Assembly: GCA_022739095.1 (NCBI GenBank)
Contig: JAIJEI010000147.1
Coordinates: 1 to 5,325 of the forward strand
Length of the DNA: 5,325 bases
Direction of reading: 5' to 3'
From: Bifidobacterium sp.
GTDB taxonomy: Bacteria; Actinomycetota; Actinomycetes; Actinomycetales; Bifidobacteriaceae
A model generated the notes under the pieces. The model saw nothing but the letters and a program-made list of their open reading frames with translations, made no database searches and was not told the DNA's origin. Shown here piece by piece: positions 1-5,325 of this stretch. Numbering within the stretch: position 1 is the stretch's first letter; the number at the start of each line of letters is the position of its first letter. The translations under genes were made by a program, and so were the position numbers.

Positions 1-90
1 CATATCGGCCATAGTCCTGAAGTGCACGGCGGCGTGTTGGAAGGCGAGTGTCAGTCCATCCTGACTGATTTCTTCGCCCAGCGGCGATAG
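1..90 (+). CDS. C-terminal end of an upstream gene, probable alpha/beta-hydrolase fold protein (partial)
   Basis: Frame 1 is open from the first base to a TAG at 88-90 and encodes 29 residues. They begin HIGHSPEVHGG and end ILTDFFAQRR. A Gly-His-Ser-Pro-Glu stretch followed about 15 residues later by an Ile-Leu-x-x-Phe-Phe helix is how many alpha/beta-hydrolases end: the His is the catalytic-triad histidine and the helix closes the fold. If so, His4 of this fragment is catalytic. Substrate and function cannot be told from 29 residues. The gene lies on the same strand as the alpha-galactosidase gene, 118 bp upstream of it, so co-transcription is possible but not shown. The stretch is short enough that an accidental open frame is not excluded. 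Confidence 0.5.
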   Translation, partial: HIGHSPEVHGGVLEGECQSILTDFFAQRR

Positions 91-208
91 ACACGGACGC
101 ATTACTTACCTCACGCATCCAACACGCGGCACCAAGGCAACATATTCCATTTCTTCTACCATCACAATCAGTAGTTCAATGCATTCCGTATACGTCGAAG
201 GAGACACT
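91..208 (+). other. Intergenic leader upstream of the alpha-galactosidase gene
   Basis: This is 118 bp between the upstream stop codon and the chosen rafA start. The part from about 140 to 180 is richer in A/T than the flanking genes, as expected of a promoter region, but no pair of -35/-10 hexamers at 16-18 bp spacing stands out. TATTCC (143-148) and CACAAT (163-168) are only weak -10 candidates. An 8-bp perfect palindrome, CGTATACG, sits at 187-194 just before the ribosome binding site. No U-rich terminator hairpin for the upstream gene is visible, so read-through into rafA remains possible. Confidence 0.4.
198..203 (+). promoter_or_regulatory. Ribosome binding site of the alpha-galactosidase gene
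   Basis: AAGGAG lies five bases before the ATG at 209 and is a strong match to the anti-Shine-Dalgarno sequence. It decides the start: the in-frame ATG ten codons upstream (179) has no purine-rich element in front of it, and using it would place this AAGGAG inside the coding sequence. Confidence 0.85.
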
Positions 209-2515
209 ATGGCCCAGAACGCCGCCACCTTCACCGGTACCGCCGCTGACGGCACCGCACTCACCGCCGTCTACCTGACCCAGCCCGCCGCCAATGTGGC
301 GATCGGTCTGGTGTTTGCCGGCAGCGACCTGCCGCGCATCGTCCACTGGGGTCGCCCGCTGGCCAAGCCCGACACCCTGCTGGCCGCCTATGATGCCCTG
401 AAGCCGCAGCGCGTGTCCGGCGCACTCGACGACACCGCTTGGCCGTCCATCCTGCCCACCCAGGCCGAAAGCTGGATCGGCGAACAGCGCGTGGTGCTGC
501 GCCGCGCCGGCATCGAGCTCTTCCCCAAGTTCACCGTGACCAATATCGAGACCGGCGGTGTGCTGGAAGCCACCCTCGACGCCGTGTCCGGCGAAAGCTA
601 CACCGATGTGGCCGGCCATGCCCGCGCCACCGGCCCGGCCCGCGTGCCCGGTGTCGTAGTCACCGCGCGCGATGAGGAGCAGGGCGTGGAAGTCGAATGG
701 CGACTCGAACTGCTGCCCGGCGGCCTGGCCCGTCAGAAGGCCACTGTGACCAACCTGTTCGGTGCAGACGCCGGAGCCCCGCTCGAGATCGGCAAGATCG
801 AGCTCGGCTTCCCGCTGCCCGAATCTGCGGCCGAAATCCTCACCACCACCGGCCACCATCTGCGCGAACGTAGCCCGCAGCGCCAGCCGCTGACCGTCGG
901 CCGTTTCGAAAAGCCGCAGCTCGCCGGCCGTCCTGACTTCGACGCATCCCTGCTCCTGACCGCCGGCGTGCCCGGCTTCGGCTTCGAGCATGGCGACGCC
1001 TACTCGGTGCACGTGGGCTGGAGCGGCAACTCCGTACTGTCCGCCGAACGTCTGCCCTACACAACCGGCGTGATCGGCGGCGGCGAACTCCTGTTTGGCG
1101 GCGAAGTGACGCTCGCCGGCTCTGGCGAAGGCCAGAACTCCTACGACACCCCGTGGCTGTTCGGCTCCTATGGCAATGGCCTCAATGAGATCGCCGCCCG
1201 CTTCCACTCCTACGTGCGCTCCCTGCACCCGCGCCTGTTCTCGCACGGCCGTCCGGTGATCCTCAACACCTGGGAAGCCGTGTACTTCGACCACAACTTC
1301 AATACGCTGAAGGCACTCGCCGACAAGGCCGCCGACTCCGGCGTGGAACGATTCGTGGTGGACGACGGCTGGTTCGGCTCCCGCCGCGACGACACCTCCG
1401 GCCTCGGTGACTGGCAGATTGCGCAGGACGTCTGGCCCGATGGTCCGAAGTCCCTGAAGGCGCTCGCCGACTACGTGCACGCCAAAGGTATGGAATTCGG
1501 CTTGTGGTTCGAGCCGGAAATGGTCAACCTCGATTCCGACGTGGCCCGCAACCACCCCGATTGGATTCTCTCGCCCACCACCGGCCGACTGCCGCTGCAG
1601 GGCCGCACTCAGCAGGTGCTCGATCTGACCAATCCGGATGCGTTCGACTACATCTACGGCTGCATGGACCAGCTTGTCGGCGAGCTTGGCATCGACTACA
1701 TCAAGTGGGACCACAACAAGCTCGTCACCGAGCCCGTTTCCCGCCGCTCCGGCCGCCCGGCTGTGCACGCGCAGACCCTCGCCGTCTACAACATCTTCAA
1801 GGGCCTCAAGACCGCACATCCGGGCCTTGAGATCGAAAGCTGCTCCTCTGGTGGTGGCCGTGTGGATCTTGGCATCCTAGAGCACGCCGATCGTATCTGG
1901 GTCTCCGACTGCGTGGACCCGGTCGAGCGCGCGGACATCCAGCGCTACACCTCGCTGCTGGTGCCGCCGGCGATGATGGGCGAGCACGTGGGCGCCAGCC
2001 CCGCACACTCCACCCAGCGCGCCACCAGCCAGGAACTGCGCATGGCCATGGCGTTCTTCGGTCACATGGGCATCGAATGGAACCTGTTGAAGGAGCCGGA
2101 CGAGGCGCTCGCCAAGCTGGCCGTGTGGGTGGGCGAATTCAAGAAGCACCGCGACTGGTTCGCCATCGACACCTGCGTGCACGCCGATTCCAACGATCCG
2201 GCCGTGCGTCTGGACGGTATGGTGATGCCGAACCGTGACGCCGCCATCTACCGCTTCACCCAGCTGACCACCAGCCAGACCTATCCGGCTGCGCCCGTGC
2301 ATCTGCCCGGACTCGACCCCGAGCGCACGTATCGTGTCAGCCCGCTTGACCCGAGCTTGGACCTGACCGGTCTGACCAACGGCCAGAGCACTCTCGGCTG
2401 GTGGAACGAGGAAGGCGTGGTCCTGACCGGCGAAGCCCTGCAGCGCTACGGCATCCGCCCCCCGTCCCTCCACCCTCAGCAGGCGGTACTGCTCAAGGCT
2501 GTGGCGTTAAGCTGA
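209..2515 (+). CDS. rafA: Alpha-galactosidase, glycoside hydrolase family 36 (RafA/Aga)
   Basis: Hydrolyses terminal alpha-1,6-linked galactose from raffinose, stachyose or melibiose, probably in the cytoplasm since the 768-residue protein (starting MAQNAATF) has no signal peptide. Length and domain order fit bacterial GH36: an N-terminal beta-sandwich (about 1-310), a TIM barrel (about 330-640) and a C-terminal beta domain. Visible GH36 motifs are NTWEA (353-357), DDGWF (385-389), WFEPEMVN (433-440), KWDHNK with the expected nucleophile Asp501, CSSGGGR (545-551), and WVSDCVD with the expected acid/base Asp567. No catalytic residue is missing and no frameshift is seen. It converges on the ROK regulator gene and lies on a transcription unit separate from the transporter. 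It is intact and uses GC-rich codons like its neighbours. Family and activity are firm. The exact substrate range is inferred from context; the symbol follows the B. breve raf cluster, and aga is an alternative name. Confidence 0.95.
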   Translation: MAQNAATFTGTAADGTALTAVYLTQPAANVAIGLVFAGSDLPRIVHWGRPLAKPDTLLAAYDALKPQRVSGALDDTAWPSILPTQAESWIGEQRVVLRRAGIELFPKFTVTNIETGGVLEATLDAVSGESYTDVAGHARATGPARVPGVVVTARDEEQGVEVEWRLELLPGGLARQKATVTNLFGADAGAPLEIGKIELGFPLPESAAEILTTTGHHLRERSPQRQPLTVGRFEKPQLAGRPDFDASLLLTAGVPGFGFEHGDAYSVHVGWSGNSVLSAERLPYTTGVIGGGELLFGGEVTLAGSGEGQNSYDTPWLFGSYGNGLNEIAARFHSYVRSLHPRLFSHGRPVILNTWEAVYFDHNFNTLKALADKAADSGVERFVVDDGWFGSRRDDTSGLGDWQIAQDVWPDGPKSLKALADYVHAKGMEFGLWFEPEMVNLDSDVARNHPDWILSPTTGRLPLQGRTQQVLDLTNPDAFDYIYGCMDQLVGELGIDYIKWDHNKLVTEPVSRRSGRPAVHAQTLAVYNIFKGLKTAHPGLEIESCSSGGGRVDLGILEHADRIWVSDCVDPVERADIQRYTSLLVPPAMMGEHVGASPAHSTQRATSQELRMAMAFFGHMGIEWNLLKEPDEALAKLAVWVGEFKKHRDWFAIDTCVHADSNDPAVRLDGMVMPNRDAAIYRFTQLTTSQTYPAAPVHLPGLDPERTYRVSPLDPSLDLTGLTNGQSTLGWWNEEGVVLTGEALQRYGIRPPSLHPQQAVLLKAVALS

Positions 2516-2534
2516 CAGCCTAGTAGGCTGTCAG
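2512..2534. terminator. Perfect 11-bp inverted repeat overlapping the rafA stop codon; possible terminator
   Basis: The arms CTGACAGCCTA (2512-2522) and TAGGCTGTCAG (2524-2534) are perfect reverse complements around one central base. In RNA this gives a 9-bp stem with a 5-base loop. The left arm contains the TGA stop of rafA. The bases that follow (TAGCCACGG) hold no U-tract, so it is not a classical intrinsic terminator. It could still slow polymerase or protect the mRNA 3' end. Position right at the gene end supports a role in ending or stabilising the rafA transcript. Confidence 0.5.
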
Positions 2535-2566
2535 TAGCCACGGCCTGAGCGAAGGTGGGATTGAGC

Positions 2567-2582
2567 CTTGCCGATAGGCAAG
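2567..2582. other. Small hairpin in the convergent intergenic region
   Basis: CTTGCC (2567-2572) and GGCAAG (2577-2582) form a 6-bp stem closed by a GATA tetraloop. It sits between two larger hairpins and has no U-tract on either side. It could be part of a 3'-end structure of rafA or rafR transcripts, or chance; a 6-bp stem is weak evidence on its own. Confidence 0.3.
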
Positions 2583-2617
2583 TCCGTAATTGCTGGTCGT
2601 GGCGGAGTAGCCGTTCT

Positions 2618-2642
2618 TGGCTCCCCTTTCTGAGGGGAGCCA
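2618..2642. terminator. GC-rich 10-bp hairpin between rafA and rafR; likely bidirectional terminator
   Basis: TGGCTCCCCT (2618-2627) and AGGGGAGCCA (2633-2642) pair perfectly over 10 bp with a 5-base loop. It lies five bases beyond the rafR stop codon on the minus strand and about 100 bases after the rafA stop, so it is well placed to end rafR transcription and to block read-through from rafA. Neither strand has a run of T after the stem (GAGGACTACC on plus, AGAACGG on minus), so efficiency as an intrinsic terminator is uncertain. Confidence 0.6.
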
Positions 2643-2647
2643 GAGGA

Positions 2648-3856
2648 CTACCCAATATGCTTCACGATTACGCGACTAGCGGCGGCTTTGGCCCAGAGCT
2701 GCCAGTCGTGGTTCATAATCGTGAACTTGACCGGCTGGGTCTGGCTGTGACGGTAGAAACGAATGCCGTCGCGTAGCGAATCGGTGCCGAGCTTGGCCAA
2801 AAACGCAGACTCCCCGGCAATCATCACATGCCCGGGCATCGCGATGTTCGCCACTGTAGCCACCAGCGATCCCAAGCGATAGCACGTCCGGTTCACCAAC
2901 TGCGTGGCCTGTGGCACGCGTCCCTTGGCATCGCGCGCAAAGTCCTCAAAACTGGCCGCGCGACCCACAATCGCAGAGTACTGTTCGGCGATCGAATCGT
3001 CAGTCAAGCATTGTGAACAGCCGATATGTCCGCTGGTGCAGCGCGGCCCCTCCGGATCGATAAGCACGTGGCCCACCAGACCATAGCTCTTATCCGGATA
3101 CTGCACCGGCTTGCCGTTCACGGCCAGCGAATAACCAACACCCACGCCGATGGTCACCACGGCGAACATATCCACGCCGACACCCGGCCCGAACCAGGAG
3201 GCATCCACCAGCAGAGAATCGATATCATTGAACACCCCGCACGGCAGGCCGGTCGCCTCTGTGACCATCGTTCCCAAGTTCGTGGCCCCGTCCCAATGCA
3301 GGAACGGCGCGAACGTCACAATCGAATCGTCGACCACATGCCCACCTACCGCAACGCCCACCGCAGTGGGGGAGGGCAGTTCGGAAGAGGCGATATCGGC
3401 GGAACATTCGCGCACCAGCCGCGTGATGGCCGACACCACATACTCAGCCGACTGATCCGCCCCGATCGGCACCTCGTGCCGGCCGGACACCACCTCGCCA
3501 TGCGCGTTCACCGCAGCGGCCACAATCGACATCCCATGAACCTTGACACCAATGAAGGTGCGTGCGTTCGAACACAACACCAGCGAAGTCTGCGGACGTC
3601 CGCGACGATCCGAACTTTCCCTTGGCGTGAATCGCTCGGGCAACTTGCCTGACGGGCCGGCCTCGGCCGGAAGCTCCTCGATCACCCCGGCGTAGATCAG
3701 ATCGCTGGTGATGCGGGACAAGGCCCCTTGGCTCAGTCCCAGCATCTGTGCCAGCGTGGTGCGGGCTATCGGCCCGTATTGGGCAATTGCCGCCGCCACG
3801 CGATGCGTATGCTCGGATCCGGAAAACCACTGCGGAATCGCGTTGGCATCAGACAT
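2648..3856 (-). CDS. rafR: ROK-family transcriptional regulator of the raffinose cluster (RafR-type)
   Basis: A 402-residue DNA-binding regulator with an N-terminal winged helix-turn-helix (about 17-62; recognition region near [20 protein letters not shown], 34-53), the GRP linker motif usual in ROK regulators (86-88), and a ROK sugar-kinase-like domain from about residue 92. The ROK domain keeps Asn210-Asp211 of the ND motif, a glycine-rich GVGVG turn (237-241) and a GH-x9-C-type metal motif (His263, Cys273, Cys280). Kinase phosphate-binding DxGxT is absent (VKVHGMS near 104-110), so it should regulate rather than phosphorylate. GAAGGG lies five to six bases before the ATG. It is divergent from rafB and convergent with rafA. 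In B. breve a ROK protein named RafR is reported as an activator of the raffinose genes; applying that role and name here is by family and gene order. A repressor cannot be excluded from sequence. Confidence 0.88.
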   Translation of the reverse strand: MSDANAIPQWFSGSEHTHRVAAAIAQYGPIARTTLAQMLGLSQGALSRITSDLIYAGVIEELPAEAGPSGKLPERFTPRESSDRRGRPQTSLVLCSNARTFIGVKVHGMSIVAAAVNAHGEVVSGRHEVPIGADQSAEYVVSAITRLVRECSADIASSELPSPTAVGVAVGGHVVDDSIVTFAPFLHWDGATNLGTMVTEATGLPCGVFNDIDSLLVDASWFGPGVGVDMFAVVTIGVGVGYSLAVNGKPVQYPDKSYGLVGHVLIDPEGPRCTSGHIGCSQCLTDDSIAEQYSAIVGRAASFEDFARDAKGRVPQATQLVNRTCYRLGSLVATVANIAMPGHVMIAGESAFLAKLGTDSLRDGIRFYRHSQTQPVKFTIMNHDWQLWAKAAASRVIVKHIG

Positions 3857-3878
3857 GCAAGCCCCTTCGCTGTATTTA

Positions 3879-3893
3879 TTGCGTTAATCACAA
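3879..3893. promoter_or_regulatory. Candidate operator A in the rafR-rafB divergent region
   Basis: An imperfect 15-bp palindrome has arms TTGCG and CACAA (rc TTGTG, 4 of 5 matched) around TTAAT. It shares the TTGCG half with the perfect palindrome at 3913-3922, and the two centres are about 31-32 bp apart, close to three helical turns. It falls at the predicted rafR transcription start. A ROK regulator is encoded next to it, and in B. breve the RafR operator is reported upstream of the rafB promoter. The assignment is inference from symmetry and position. Confidence 0.3.
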
Positions 3894-3921
3894 AATACCG
3901 CGCTTTTTGTTGCTTGCGCAA
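3892..3921 (-). promoter_or_regulatory. Candidate promoter of rafR
   Basis: On the minus strand TTGCGC (3921-3916) and TATTTT (3897-3892) are separated by 18 bp, giving usable -35 and -10 boxes. Transcription would begin near 3885 and leave a leader of roughly 28 bases before the rafR ATG. The -35 box lies inside the palindrome CTTGCGCAAG, so a protein bound there would also affect rafR, consistent with autoregulation. The -10 match is only moderate. Confidence 0.35.
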
Positions 3922-3922
3922 G
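3913..3922. promoter_or_regulatory. Candidate operator B: perfect palindrome CTTGCGCAAG
   Basis: This 10-bp perfect palindrome lies near the middle of the divergent region, about 107 bp before the rafB ATG and overlapping the candidate rafR -35 box. From there a regulator could act on both genes. For rafB, TGAAAT (3944-3949) is a possible weak -10 without a good -35 in front of it, the pattern expected of an activator-dependent promoter; that reading is tentative. Confidence 0.35.
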
Positions 3923-4013
3923 TGGGCTCGCTGGCGCTGGGAATGAAATGGCCGAGCCGTTACCTTGGAAAGTGGAAGAACCGCCGGCACCGAAGTCGGA
4001 GGAAAAGAAAGAT

Positions 4014-4020
4014 AAAGGAG
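4014..4020 (+). promoter_or_regulatory. Ribosome binding site of rafB
   Basis: AAAGGAG lies nine bases before the ATG at 4030 and fixes that start. The open frame runs upstream to 3748, but this would overlap the rafR 5' end on the opposite strand and put about 94 unsuitable residues in front of the lipoprotein signal. A second Shine-Dalgarno-like GGAGG occurs at 3998-4002 with no start codon at a suitable distance. Confidence 0.85.
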
Positions 4021-4029
4021 TCAACAATT

Positions 4030-5319
4030 ATGCTGTCCGATTCCCCACACGCAACGCCTAGACTGAAGCGTCTGGCCGTGCGCACCGCCGCCGTGGTGTG
4101 CGCGATCGCCGTCGGCTTCGGCCTGGCAGGCTGCGGCTCCAGCACCGCAGGCACCGTCACGCTGGATTTCTTCCAGTTCAAGTCCGAGGCCGCCGACCAG
4201 TTCAAGTCCATGGTCGCCGACTTTGAGAAGCAGAACCCGACTATCAAGGTCAACATCAACAACTCCGCCAACGCCCAGACCGATCTGCGCACCCGTTTCG
4301 TCAAGAATCGTGTGCCGGACGTGATCACCTTCAACGGCGACATCAGCTTCGGCAACTTCGCCGCCTCCGGTGTGTTCTACGACTTCACCGATGAACCCAT
4401 TGTGGACACCCTCAACCCCGGCATGGTGCAGATCGCCAAGAATCTGGTGCAGACCACCGATTCCTCCAAGAAGCGCCTGTACGGCCTGCCCTTCGCGGGT
4501 AACGCCTCCGGCTACATCTACAACAAGGCTCTGTTCCGCAAGGTTGGCCTTGACCCGGAGAACCCGCCGACCACCTGGAGCGAGTTCACCGATATGCTCA
4601 ACACCTTCAAGGACGCCGGCATCAACCCGCTGCAGGGTTCCGTGGCCGACGCCTGGACCACCCAGGCTCCGCTCGCCTCCCTGGCCGGCACGCTGGTCCC
4701 CGAGTCGAAGTACACCGAGCTCAAGCAAGGCAAGACCACGTTCCAGGAACTGTGGAAGACCGCCGTCGAGAAGGAATCCGAGCTCTTCACCTACTCCACT
4801 GCGGACACCGGCGTCACCTACCAGCAGGGCACGCAGAACTTCGCCCAAGGCAAGGCCGCGATCATCCCGCTCGGCACCTACGCCATCCCGCAGATCCTGC
4901 TGATCAACCCCGATATCGAACTTGGTTTCGCCCAGATGCCGGCCACCGATGACGCCAGCGAGCAGATCCTCACCGCCGGCGACGACGTGATGCTCACCAT
5001 CGGTGCGGACACCAAGCACCCCAAGGAAGCGATGAAGCTCGTCGAATTCCTCATGCAGAAGGATCAGCTTGACGCCTACGCCGACGCCCAGTCCGCCATC
5101 ACGCCGCTGAAGGACACCTACTTCGGCAACGATGCGCTGGAAACCGTGCGCCCGTTCTTCGAGGAAAACCGACTGGCCGACTTCTGCGACCACTACATTC
5201 CTTCGTCCATCAACATCGGTGGCTACCTGCAGACCATGGTGACCTCCGGCAACACCGACCGCTTCCTGAACCAGATGCAGACCGAATGGGACAAGGTCCA
5301 AGCCAGGACCTTCGAGTGA
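4030..5319 (+). CDS. rafB: ABC transporter solute-binding lipoprotein, family 1 (CUT1), raffinose-type sugars (RafB)
   Basis: A 429-residue sugar-binding lipoprotein that would deliver alpha-galactosides such as raffinose to an ABC permease. The N-terminus is a lipoprotein signal: basic residues (Arg11, Lys13, Arg14, Arg18), a hydrophobic core (about 20-33) and the lipobox LAGC, with Cys35 as the lipidated residue. The mature part is typical of family 1 solute-binding proteins: an opening VTLDFFQF strand, DVITFNGD in the first lobe, and the signature [20 protein letters not shown] (150-169) followed by VGLD...PPTTWSEF to residue 186. Length fits the family. It is intact, with TGA at 5317-5319. 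Being divergent from the ROK regulator gene and near an alpha-galactosidase gene points to raffinose-family oligosaccharides; isomaltosides (panose, isomaltose) are a plausible additional or alternative ligand in bifidobacteria. The permease genes rafC and rafD are expected just beyond the window. Confidence 0.9.
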   Translation: MLSDSPHATPRLKRLAVRTAAVVCAIAVGFGLAGCGSSTAGTVTLDFFQFKSEAADQFKSMVADFEKQNPTIKVNINNSANAQTDLRTRFVKNRVPDVITFNGDISFGNFAASGVFYDFTDEPIVDTLNPGMVQIAKNLVQTTDSSKKRLYGLPFAGNASGYIYNKALFRKVGLDPENPPTTWSEFTDMLNTFKDAGINPLQGSVADAWTTQAPLASLAGTLVPESKYTELKQGKTTFQELWKTAVEKESELFTYSTADTGVTYQQGTQNFAQGKAAIIPLGTYAIPQILLINPDIELGFAQMPATDDASEQILTAGDDVMLTIGADTKHPKEAMKLVEFLMQKDQLDAYADAQSAITPLKDTYFGNDALETVRPFFEENRLADFCDHYIPSSINIGGYLQTMVTSGNTDRFLNQMQTEWDKVQARTFE

Positions 5320-5325
5320 TCGGTA

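Noticed and set aside
161..167. ATCACAA upstream of rafA, identical to seven bases of candidate operator A (3887-3893)
   Set aside because: The other half of the palindrome is missing here, and a 7-bp match between two intergenic stretches of this size is expected by chance.
179..208. Upstream ATG as the start of rafA
   Set aside because: It has no Shine-Dalgarno sequence, and the ten extra residues (MHSVYVEGDT) overlap the strong AAGGAG that serves the ATG at 209.
176..1819. Long minus-strand open frame (547 codons) opposite rafA
   Set aside because: It is the mirror of a clear GH36 gene in GC-rich DNA. Its product is rich in Gly, Val, Ala and His, shows no family motif, and has no ribosome binding site of its own.
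2516..2647. Possible small RNA or short gene between rafA and rafR
   Set aside because: No convincing promoter, no start codon with a ribosome binding site, and the hairpins are better explained by the ends of the two convergent genes.
3026..3652. Plus-strand open frame (208 codons) inside the ROK gene
   Set aside because: It is antisense to the well-supported ROK regulator. Its His/Arg-rich product is typical of a shadow frame.
3748..4029. N-terminal extension of rafB to the upstream start
   Set aside because: It overlaps the rafR 5' end and the divergent promoter region, lacks a good ribosome binding site, and would bury the lipoprotein signal about 94 residues into the protein.
4021..5301. 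Minus-strand open frame (426 codons) opposite rafB
   Set aside because: It covers nearly all of rafB on the other strand. Its composition (very high Gly/Val/Leu, repeated GVG patterns) is that of an antisense shadow, and no recognisable domain is present.
1..5325. Mobile element, CRISPR, phage or defence system
   Set aside because: No transposase or integrase, no spaced repeats and no attachment-site duplication are seen. All three complete genes are ordinary carbohydrate-use families with consistent codon usage.

Overview
The window looks like chromosomal DNA of a high-GC actinobacterium, most likely Bifidobacterium (B. longum/B. breve group). GC-ending codons dominate and the Shine-Dalgarno sites are strong. 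The gene set (intracellular GH36 alpha-galactosidase, ROK-family regulator, CUT1 lipoprotein solute-binding protein) matches the raffinose-family (raf) cluster known from B. breve, where the ROK protein RafR is described as an activator acting upstream of rafB. The genus call and the gene symbols come from recalled knowledge and protein character; no database search was possible.

Layout. Bases 1-90 (+) are the last 29 codons of an upstream gene, probably an alpha/beta-hydrolase. Bases 91-208 are the gap before the alpha-galactosidase gene rafA/aga (209-2515, +, 768 aa). Bases 2516-2647 lie between two convergent genes and hold three compact hairpins, none with a clear U-tract. The ROK regulator gene rafR (2648-3856, -, 402 aa) faces rafA. 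It is separated by a 173-bp divergent control region (3857-4029) from the solute-binding lipoprotein gene rafB (4030-5319, +, 429 aa). The window stops 6 bases after rafB, where the permease genes would be expected.

How the genes would work together (inference). The lipid-anchored RafB captures raffinose, stachyose or related alpha-1,6-galactosides outside the cell. An ABC importer encoded beyond the window edge takes them up. The cytoplasmic RafA, which has no signal peptide, removes the galactosyl units. RafR binds the divergent region and controls rafB and perhaps its own gene. Two palindromic TTGCG-type elements, about three helical turns apart, are the best operator candidates.

I see no tRNA, rRNA, CRISPR, insertion sequence or phage feature. 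The window reads as an ordinary, intact carbohydrate-use locus. The points most worth a second look are the degenerate ROK signature residues in the regulator, the paired palindromes in the divergent region, and the U-tract-free hairpins between the convergent genes.
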